Source: Pilaira anomala
Lineage: Eukaryota; Mucoromycota; Mucoromycetes; Mucorales; Mucoraceae
Assembly (NCBI GenBank): GCA_025716855.1
Contig: JAIXMQ010000043.1
Span: forward strand, 186,001-250,000
Length of the DNA: 64,000 bases
Direction: 5' to 3'
Shown: positions 55,494 to 64,000 of the stretch, piece after piece
How positions within the stretch are numbered: the stretch's first letter is position 1
How the letters are laid out: every line of letters begins with the position of its first letter
Notes under the pieces: generated by a model
What the model was told of the DNA's origin: nothing
What the model saw: the letters and a program-made list of their open reading frames with translations, nothing else
Database searches by the model: none
Translations under genes and position numbers: made by a program

Positions 55494-56950
55494 TTAAAAA
55501 AAAAAAACGGGTTTTAACAAATTCATGAAAGTGACTGCGCCTGTATTTGATAATTGAAACAATTTGCAAATATCATTAAAAATAGACGGACGATCAGCAC
55601 GAACAACATAAGACAGCAAGCCAGAATAAATGAAGCTGACGGTTTGAACTTCGGAATAATCAGTGACTTTTGACAGAAGAACATCAAGCCTGTCTTTTAA
55701 GCATTTGGGCAATTTAATCGATCCTTTTTCAAGGCGTTTAGTTGCAGCGTCACCGTCATAGCTCTTCCCTGCATCCTTCCACCAATTGTTCTGCCGTCAT
55801 TTCTACTTTTACTGCTGCTGCTGATTGCCGTCTCACCTCTAATATTTCAAAAAAAAAAAAGTAAAATGTTATGATTACAAAAACTGACCTTAGAACATTA
55901 ATTTCATTGATACAACATTATTGAACGCTTTATCGATAAGATGCCATACGCGTGACATGTACCACTCTTCATTGTGTTGTTTCTTTAAGGAGCCTGACTC
56001 GTAGAGGTATTAGTAACAACGCACGACGCTACCGCACGATACAACAACACAACGCATTCTTATCGCACGTTGCAGAAATTCCATACAGTACCCACTCTAT
56101 TTAAGGCCATTATTCGATTCAAGGCCGTTTTCCGATTTAAGGCCGCAATTTTCTGAAAATTTTGGTGGCCATGATACGATTTAAGGGCCACAAAAGTCTG
56201 AAATTTTTTTCAGCCTTAAATAGAGCGGGTACGATACATCGACTGCGTTAAAAAAAACCCCCCGCATCGCTTGTATCAAGGATGAATAAGTGTGCTGAGT
56301 GGTCTTCAAAACACTACATACCAAATACAAATAATTCGTCTTCGACACACTTTCCCGTTCTGATAAGAACCACTTCTCGTCTTTTGTCATTTTCATAAAG
56401 TTATGTTCGAATCTTTTATGATCGAAAGCGTTATTGTTACAGTTTACCATGGGAGGGAGAGTACTACTACGCTCTCTGCTATTACTTTCTGCTGCTTCTC
56501 CTTCTTCATTAAAAAAGGCTACATTATCGTAAAAGTCCACTTCCTCCTCAACGTGAATTAGTTTCTTAGATGCTAAGATAAGTCGATGACGAGCTGCTTT
56601 GTAGAAAAATATTTTGGTCCCGTTTGAAATAAAGTAGTTCTATATAATAACATGCATTAATTACTATGGTATGCTATATTGAATAAATACAGTTATTTAA
56701 CTTACATATATTAGACTTACAAATGGCCCTTGCCCAATTGATTAGCTCCTTGTTGCCTTTTCTTAAATCTCTATCAACAGCTATAGTCCTGATAGTGTCT
56801 GCAAAGGTTAAATTAGCAGTGTGGCGAGTTGTGTAATTCTGAGCCCTTTAAAAACTCAATTTCATTAAACTCTTTAAAGTTGTTTTCAATATAAACATTA
56901 TCTTGTGCCATCTTGGAGTGTGAAAATACACGCACCATTTTCGTGCATCG
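55494..56950 (-). pseudogene. Decayed gene of an unrecognised family
   Basis: Minus-strand fragments in order: M-V-R-V-F-S-H-S-K-M-A-Q-D-N at about 56938; then, in a shifted frame, N-L-T-F-A-D-T-I-R-T-I-A-V-D-R-D-L-R-K-G-N-K near 56780; a 119-residue frame at 56540-56181; and G-D-A-A-T-K-R-L-E-K-G-S-I-K-L leading into L-S-K-V-T-D-Y-S-E-V-Q-T-V (to 55494). Premature stops and frame changes separate them. The D-T-I-R-T-I-x-x-D-R-D-L-R-K-G-N-K string recalls, from memory, a mucoralean hypothetical family. A 149-bp inverted-repeat element (56086-56234) sits inside and supplies the end of the 119-residue frame, so it may have helped break the gene. Function unknown. Confidence 0.4.
56086..56234. 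mobile_element. 149-bp MITE-like element with TA flanks
   Basis: The left end cagtacccactctatttaag and the reversed right end tcgtacccgctctatttaag match over about 20 bp. TA stands on each side (56084-56085 and 56235-56236). The interior repeats cgatt(t/c)aaggcc three or four times. Size, inverted ends and TA flanks fit a non-autonomous Tc1/mariner-type MITE. Its ends are not those of the 1206-bp element at 10298, so a different transposase would be its source. Confidence 0.7.
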
Positions 56951-58877
56951 TTTTTTTTTTTTCACTCGCTGATGATCACCTCACCACTAATGGGTTTGGA
57001 TGGGATACATACCCTCTCTATTAAATACATACAATCTGCAAAAATAAAATAAAAAATATTTACTATTGAAACTTATTGGACAATGAAATATTTCTTCATG
57101 ATAAAGTTGTTAGAGCTTCTATAATACATATAATATCTTACTACTGACAACATGTATAATGTATACAGGTTTCATAGTTATTTAATTCTTGAAACAATAT
57201 CCTGTCTAGATATGGTATGTGATCAAAGAAGAGATTAAGACGGTGGATGTAAGAAGAAGAACAAAAAAAAAAAAAAAAAAAAAATTTATAGTTAATAAAA
57301 AAAAAACCTGTTTGTTGGCGTGTGAAAAAAAAAATAAGATGCCAATAACAATTTTTAGTGGTTTTAATTGTCGTTTTGTTAAGTCATTGACTCTTGAAGT
57401 TATGTTTTGAAACAAATATTCTTCAAAAATAATGAGTCATACGCTCTTTCTTTTAATATAAATAAATAGAAAAACGAAACCATGATTCATATAATAATCT
57501 AACCAACATTTATCCTATATTGCATCTTATTATATACATGCTTGCTTTTTTTATATATGGTAATAACTCACTGTGTAAGATGGTTGTTCATTTTCTATAA
57601 GCCAATGATCCATCATATGAAGCTTAGGTATGAGATTGATAACATTCGAGTCTATAATTATTATTTGTAGTGGACATAACAAATATATGACAAGTACATG
57701 ATGAGCGATGAAGTCATAATCCTCTTAGAGAGGAATTAAGGAAGCGATTGTTTCTTATCTTATAATAGGGTGTACTCTATTTATCGGGCAATCGTCTTTT
57801 GAAGTTGTTTCATTATTTGCTTTTATGGGTAATTGTCCTTATTAGAGATACCATTGTGGTGTCTAGTTGGAGTTATCGAGCTCAATGTCCTGACTTCACG
57901 AATTCAAGAAGTTTCTTGAGTTCACCCCAAAAAAGAAATATGGGTATTTTATGTGTAAATTAATGCACTTATGTAATCTTTGTCTAAAACATTGCGCCCT
58001 TCATAATATTTAGATCATTCATGCATACTTTACATCAAAGGGAAAGATATTTATACTGTGTAGCTGAGCGGGATTTTCGTTGATTTTAACTATTGAGACT
58101 TTAGTATTAAAATAAAAGTAAAATCACTGCTGGATATGATTATATACACAATAAAAAAGGGTGATTGGTAACTATTCACTTTATTTTATTATGCAAAACT
58201 ATCCCAGTATCTTTATTTGATTGTGGGTGTGACAATACAGAATGGAATAAATAAAACAAAAGCAACGTAGCAAGTATCTTGGCTTTGTTTATTAGAGTAT
58301 AAATGGAAACTGAGAATATAAAAAGAGTAACTGAATTTGAGTAATACAAGTAAGAATATGATCAGATCGAAGTATAAAAGGTACAATTGACAGAAGTCAA
58401 AAACGCGACATTAATGTTTCCACACCCTCTTAGAAGTAAATGACCATGTATTAAGCATCTTTCTATAGAAATAAGGCTAAATTTGGAGAAGAGCCTACTA
58501 CTAGCATGTATCACAAGGTATTCATAAGATCATAACTACACTACAAACCTAATAGTCTTACTGTCATAATGAAGTGGCATTCAAATAGAATCATCTAAAT
58601 GAAACCAAGACGTATAAAAATACTTCTTCATTAAAATATAAAGATATTCCCAGACGCCATGCTGGAGACAAGTGCTCTTGCATTGAGTTAAATATCTAAA
58701 ACGGAAGTGGTAAACACATACATTGATTTGGCAAATGGTACAAAAAATTAATGTTACGTACTTAGTGGTCACATTCCCAATTTGGGTATTTCAGCAATAG
58801 AGGTATTGGCGGTGGGAAGCACTGTATTACTTTTTTTTTTCCTTTTGGAATAACAATGTCATTGGAGACAAAAAACA
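56951..58877. other. Long intergenic region, one dispersed-repeat copy, otherwise nothing recognised
   Basis: About 1.9 kb with no recognisable coding exon on either strand. It carries the first copy of a dispersed repeat (57211 to about 57340, described separately). The remainder has less homopolymer than other spacers. Confidence 0.4.
57211..57340 (+). repeat. Dispersed repeat, copy 1 (upstream of PAK)
   Basis: tatggtatgtgatcaaagaagagattaagacgg matches taccgtatgtaatcaaagaagagattgagacga at 61551. Both are followed by purine/A-rich runs and then by tggcgtgtgaaaaa / tggcgtgcgattaaaaa. Same orientation. Possibly ends of one mobile-element family. Confidence 0.6.
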
Positions 58878-61372
58878 ATGTCTTCTCCAACCACCCCAGC
58901 CATTGGCCTTGTATCAGCCAACATTAAGTTATTTAACAGCAAGTCTGATAACGATTCTGCTACACCGAGCTCAAGCGATACGGTAACACTACCACCACTT
59001 CCACCGAAACCTGTAAAGATTAAACACTTATCTTCCTCTAATTCCACTTCTAATAAACCTAATACAACTTATACAAGCTCGTCTTCTCCACCTTCTTCAC
59101 CGCCACCTCCGCCTCCACCACCACCACCTCCTCCACCACCACCACCACAACCTATTGTTGGTGGCAGACCACCTCCACTCCCTACAACTCCTCCACGACC
59201 AGTCAATCGACCTAATGCTTCAAAAACGCAATACAAAAAAACTCATGCTTCTCCTATTATTGCTCAAAAGAGTGGTTCTTCTACTTTAAAAGTTATGCTC
59301 GGGAAAGTTGTCGGTAGTGTTAGTGGTATGTTCTGAATAGACCTAATAATTTTTATTTTATTTTATTAACCCGTTTTTTCAATAGATTTATGGACAGTCC
59401 AAAGTAATTCAACACCTTCTGCATCGACATCCACTTCCCAAACAGGAAAAGCCAAGATATCCTCGCCGTATAATATGGTTCATGTAACCCATGTGGGCTT
59501 TAATCCTCAAACGGGTGAATTTACGGGAATGCCAAGAGAATGGCATATTTTATTGCAACAAAGTGGTATTACTAAAAAGGAGCAAAGACAAAATCCCCAG
59601 GTAAAAATAAAAAAAATAAACAAAAGAGGGGAATAAAGTTGAGAAACTGATATGAAAATATAGGCAGTTTTAGATGTACTGGGATTTTATAAGGACTCAA
59701 AAGATCATTCATTGGATACGGTTTGGGATAAATTTGATAACGTTCATCCCAAGAATTATGCGTCAGGTAGATCGACACCTCCACCATTACCACAAAGAAC
59801 CAGACCACAACTGGTAGTTGTGAATTCGAGTGAAACTACGAAACCCCCAATACCGAATCGCCCAAACACCAGCACTACGGTAAGTTTACAGATATATTTA
59901 TAGGCATGACATTTTATTTATTTATTTTTATTCCCAAAGTATATCAATACACCACCTTCTCCACCACCTATACCAGCTCGTCCCGAAGTAGTCTCGAATA
60001 AGATTCCACCACCTAAACCACCATTATCAACAAAACCTTCCATTCCTAAAAAGAATAAAGTGAATAATCCTTCAATAGAGCAAGATATATCTACTGCATT
60101 AACATCTACCCCAACACCACCGCCACGATCGAATAAACCACAGTTACACGTCGAACCAAGAGTCACTTCTTCTGTCTACATCGCCCCATCAGCAGCTCCA
60201 TTAGATCCTGCATTAGATACGACACAAGATAAAGCAAGATTATTGAGAAGAGAGCAAAGACAACAAAAGGAAGCAGTGAAAGATGCTCAAGTGATTGCGG
60301 ATTTACAAGCTATTTGTACTGATGCAGATCCAACTAAATTATATCGAAACATGATTAAAATCGGACAAGGGTAAGAAAAGTATATATTTATATACATGTA
60401 AAAAAAAAGAAATTTACTAAAAAAAAAAGGGACATAAATATATTAGCGCTTCGGGTGGTGTATACACTGCACAATCTGTAGATACAAATATGTCAGTTGC
60501 TATTAAGCAAATGAATTTGGATCAACAACTAAGAAAAGAAGTGATTATCAATGAAATTTTAGTGATGAGAGAAGCGCAACATAAGAATATTGTTAATTTT
60601 ATTGATTCCTTTTTGGTTATTAATGAATTATGGGTCGTCATGGAATATATGGAAGGTGGATCGTTGACGGATGTGGTAACAACAAGTATGATGACAGAAA
60701 GCCAAATTTCTACTGTATGTAGAGAAACATTGGAAGGTATTAGTCATTTGCATTCATTAGGTATCATTCATCGTGATATTAAATCTGACAATGTACTTCT
60801 TGGATTAAATGGGCATGTTAAATTAAGTGAGTATATAAAATAATATATTTTCTTAATACATGTTATTCAACTTTTTTTTTTTTTTGGTATTACAGCTGAT
60901 TTTGGATTTTGTGCGAGATTAAATGATTCAGAGTCAAGAACTACTATGGTTGGTACACCCTATTGGGTAAGTGTGCTCCACGATAGAAAAGGATACATGT
61001 TTATTAATATTCGTACAATAGATGGCACCCGAAGTAGTAACAAGAAAAGAATATGGACCCAAGATTGATATTTGGTCACTTGGTATTATGGTGATTGAAA
61101 TGATCGAAGGTGAACCACCTTATTTACACGAAAATCCTTTAAGGGCACTGTATTTGATTGCAACAAATGGTACACCATCTTTACAACACCCGGATGAATT
61201 ATCGGATAAGCTTAAAGATTTCTTGCAGCAATCTTTAACTGTAGAAAGTAATGATAGACCGGATGCTAATATGTTACTGAAACACCCGTTTTTGACCAGA
61301 GGTGAAAATGTAAAAACCCTAATTCCTTTGATAAAAGCAAGTCGTGACCTACGTAAAGCTCATGAAATATAA
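58878..61372 (+). CDS. p21-activated protein kinase (PAK/Ste20 family)
   Basis: Seven exons (58878-59325, 59386-59600, 59664-59879, 59940-60370, 60447-60826, 60896-60966, 61022-61372) encode 703 residues. PAKs are Ser/Thr kinases activated by Cdc42/Rac that control polarity, budding and hyphal growth. Order seen: a low-complexity N-terminus with an unbroken proline run (about residues 74-90), a CRIB motif around residue 180 ([15 protein letters not shown]), proline-rich linkers with P-P-P-L-P and P-P-P-I-P-A-R-P (SH3-binding type), then the kinase from about residue 430. Kinase motifs: [33 protein letters not shown] and M-V-G-T-P-Y-W-M-A-P-E-V. There is no PH domain, so it resembles Ste20/Shk1 rather than Cla4. 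The first ATG beside the frame lies about 20 bp upstream, out of frame; 58878 is the natural start. Confidence 0.95.
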
Positions 61373-62425
61373 TATTATACCATAATAATAAATTACATTG
61401 ATCAAATCCAACTGTTCTTCTTTAATAAATAATCTACTTTATAGCATTGCTTTTAAAAATTAATGAATGTTGATAGTTAAAATAAACTTTTAGGGTTGGT
61501 ATTTTTTTTTTTTTTTTTTTTTTTTTTTGCAAAAACTCTTGTTTGGATGATACCGTATGTAATCAAAGAAGAGATTGAGACGATAGCAGCGGGAAAGGTT
61601 CATATCTTATTTCGAAGTGAAAAAAAAAAGAAAGAAAGTGAAAGAGAAAGAAGAAGAAACGAATAAAAAGTGTGATTAATTACGAAACTAAAAAAAAAAA
61701 AAAAAAAAAAAAAAACTCATTTATGGCGTGCGATTAAAAAATAAAATAAACAGACTACGTTTTTCTCCAACGTAGAAATTTATTAAATAAGCTATATTGC
61801 GCCAACAGCTTTTATGATTGTTTGATATTTTTCCAACAAGGGAAAACTTAAATGTCACAAATACTTCATGCAATTTCAAATTCTATAGATTTCAAAAATT
61901 TCGAGATAGAATTTTTGCACAAATTATTATCTGTTAGAAAAATAGCAAGCTAGGTATTAGAGTATAGTATCTCTGTGTCGCGACTGTTATATTGAAGTAA
62001 TTGAAGCTTAGAAAGTGCCTTTATTGCTGTTATACTTTCATCTAATTTAAAGAGTTAAATTTCGATATATTGTTATTTTTAGATATAAAATCAAAATTTA
62101 AGATTGCTATTATATGCTCCAAATATAGATGAGAAATCCAGCATGTAACAAAAAAAAAAGGGATCAACAAGCAAACTATGTGACAAAAAACAAAATCTAT
62201 ATTTGATGAAAGATAAAACCATTCACTTCAAGCATTTGAAAACGAAGCAAAAAAATCAGTAAAAAGATGGCTTTTTATTTTATTTTTCTCTATTGTATGC
62301 ACAGTAGAATATTTTGAAGTATTAAACAAATAAACCTCAGCCCTCTTTTTGAAAAAAAAAAGCTCTTCTTTTACATTATTTTGGTTTCCGCCTTTCTTTT
62401 CCCCTTTTTTTTCCTCTCTCATAAA
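61373..62425. other. Intergenic, with the second dispersed-repeat copy
   Basis: No gene seen on either strand. It holds a T run of about 28 bases at 61501-61528, the repeat copy at 61551-61740, and AT-rich DNA up to the Sec1 gene start. Confidence 0.4.
61551..61740 (+). repeat. Dispersed repeat, copy 2 (downstream of PAK)
   Basis: Direct-orientation relative of 57211-57340, longer through extra purine-rich sequence (gaaagaaagtgaaagagaaa) and a long A run at 61691-61713. Together the copies bracket the PAK gene. Confidence 0.6.
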
Positions 62426-64000
62426 ATGATTGGCATTGACGAAATCTTAAAGAAACGTAAAGTCTAAAGCTAAAAAACCGCTCAATATATTATTTGTTGC
62501 TTACATGTTAAACTCTAGGTTTCTTGGAACTGATAAAGACTGTGAATCCAGCGGGCAGATGGAAGTTAGTGGTAGTCGACACACTTTCTTCTAAAATCCT
62601 AAATTCCGCTTGTAAAATGTATGATATTCTCGAGGAAAATGTAAAGTGGCATCTTTGTTTTCACATTGAAAGACAAGAACTAACATTATTTATTTTTTAT
62701 TTAGGTTACCTGTAAGTGTAGTTTATAGTTACTCAGTGGTTCCTTTTTTTTTTAAAAAAAAAAAACTAATATTCATTGGTTTAGTGGTAGAAAATATTGA
62801 GAAACCAAGACAGCCTTATCCTAGTTATGAAGCTATTTATATTTTGACACCTTGTATTGAGTCTTGTTCACGTCTCGTAGATGATTTTTCACGTACGGAG
62901 GGACCAATGTATGCAGCAGCTCATGTTCATTTTATCAACGGTAAACACCAAAAAAAGAAGAAGAAAAAAGTACATTTTTTTTTAAAACAAGTATTATATA
63001 GGTTTGGAGAATAACACATTTAATGAATTTACTCGCCTTTTGAACGCTGCGAACGCATCCAACGATATTAGAAGTTTAAAGGAAATGTACGTAGACTTTT
63101 TAGTTCGTGAAAATTGTGTTTATACTTTAGACGATCAAAGAAAGTTCCTTGGATTGTTTCATGATAATGAATCGAGTCCTGCTCAAATTGAATGTCAACT
63201 TGAAGATATTGCTAAACAGGTACATTATATACACATCTATATACTGGCTTTCTTATTCACACCTAATGTTAGCTCTTGTGTCTCTGTGTTACTATTGGTG
63301 AAAACCCAATGATTCGATACCATCGTCCTCTTGATGATAAACAGACAATCAACAGAAGAATTCCTGAACATTTAACTCGCTTAGTTCAATCCGAATTAGA
63401 CACCTTTTGTGCCACTAACCCCGAATTTCCTGTAAGTTAAATATATACATACATAAAAAAAAAAGGGGAGTGTATTCAAACGTATTCTTTAAAAATAGCC
63501 ACCAAGAGATCCACCACTTCCTAGTGGTACATTAATTATTTTGGATCGTACCATTGATCATATTTCACCCTTCTTACATGAATTCACTTACCAAGCTATG
63601 GTAGCCGATTTATTGGAAGTAGAAGAGATCCCAACTGGTCTCAAGTACAACTACAAATACACACAAGAAGACGGTACCACACAAGACCAAGAAGTGACCT
63701 TGATTGAAACCGATCCAGTGTATACAGCTATTCGTCATATGCATATTGCCAGTACGACCGAGAAACTGATTGATGATTTCAACGTATTTTTAAACGAGAA
63801 CAAGATCAATTCTTCTGGTGGACCTACAACAGCCGGTAGTTTAAATGATATGAAGAACATGATTGGTAATTTACCTCAATATCAAGAAATGAAAACACGA
63901 TTCTCTGCTCATATGAATATTGCTGCTGCTTGTATGACAGAATTTAAAGATCAAAATTTAGAGGTCATTGGGTTACTTGAACAAGATATGGCTTGTGGAG
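62426..64000 (+). CDS. SEC1: Sec1/Munc18 (SM) family protein, 5' part only
   Basis: Exons seen: 62426-62456, 62519-62640, 62705-62711, 62785-62940, 63002-63219, 63273-63431 and 63499 onward. The frame is still open at the window edge after about 418 residues. SM proteins clasp syntaxin-type SNAREs and are needed for vesicle fusion; Sec1 acts with the exocyst at the plasma membrane. Motifs: W-K-L-V-V-V-D near residue 28, Y-P-S-Y-E-A-I-Y-I-L-T-P, C-V-T-I-G-E-N-P-M-I-R-Y and L-I-I-L-D-R-T-I-D-H-I-S-P, which place it in the Sec1/Munc18-1 branch rather than Sly1, Vps45 or Vps33. The third exon is only 7 bp (GTTACCT), but it is needed to produce the conserved V-T-L-V-E-N-I string and keeps phase on both sides. 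The 3' half, including domain 3b, is outside the window. Confidence 0.9.

Noticed and set aside
57206..57415. Overlapping 63-69-residue frames on both strands at the dispersed repeat
   Set aside because: They are produced by A/T homopolymers (Lys or Phe runs) within the repeat copy and resemble no protein.
51592..64000. SEC15, PAK and SEC1 as a functional gene cluster
   Set aside because: All act in polarised secretion, but unrelated genes (TPR protein, decayed gene) lie between them and there is no shared promoter. Chance proximity is the simpler reading.

Overview
The window is nuclear DNA from a filamentous fungus, most likely an early-diverging one of the Mucorales / Mucoromycota type. 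The evidence is AT-rich intergenic DNA with long A and T runs, many short introns (about 50-110 bp, gtaag...tag), and a gene set that is clearly fungal: exocyst Sec15, a PAK/Ste20 kinase without a PH domain, a Sac3/GANP protein with FG repeats, Set2, SOM1 and tandem F-box proteins. It also carries protein families I recognise only from mucoralean genomes. This taxonomic placement is inference from family resemblance, not from a search.

Region 1 (1-11.6 kb) is accessory and transposon-rich. It holds a decayed Fanzor-like (TnpB-related) RuvC nuclease gene (about 553-3751), an intact ten-exon gene of an unrecognised family (3849-5810), a truncated Tc1/mariner transposase (6287-6973), a five-copy tandem repeat of 332/384-bp units in the order A-B-B-A-B' (7508-9231), a deleted transposase relic (9960-10277), and a complete but dead 1206-bp Tc1/mariner element with terminal inverted repeats and flanking TA (10298-11503).

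Region 2 (12.4-31.8 kb) is mostly housekeeping: an HMG-box regulator, glyoxalase I, a small secreted defensin-like peptide, a four-HMA copper P-type ATPase (Ccc2/ATP7 type), the Sac3/GANP mRNA-export scaffold, a frameshifted gene of an unrecognised family, and the H3K36 methyltransferase Set2.

Region 3 (32-49 kb) has three tandem F-box paralogues, then on the minus strand an HMT1/ABCB6-type half ABC transporter with an unusual repetitive C-terminal tail and a Gemin8-like protein. The Gemin8-like gene is divergent from WDR83/MORG1. A TTP-type CCCH protein, ISA1, a GPI-anchored Ala-rich surface protein and SOM1 follow.

Region 4 (49-64 kb) holds a bacterial-type glycyl-tRNA synthetase, a COP9 subunit 9-like acidic protein, Sec15, a mitochondrial TPR protein, a decayed unknown gene carrying a 149-bp MITE-like element, the PAK kinase flanked by two copies of a dispersed repeat, and the 5' part of a Sec1/Munc18 gene cut by the right edge. 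Sec15, PAK and Sec1 all act in polarised secretion, but there is no sign they form a functional cluster. Gene pairs are tightly packed, with divergent starts 98-224 bp apart and convergent stops 33-46 bp apart. Exon coordinates were worked out by hand from splice motifs and reading-frame continuity.
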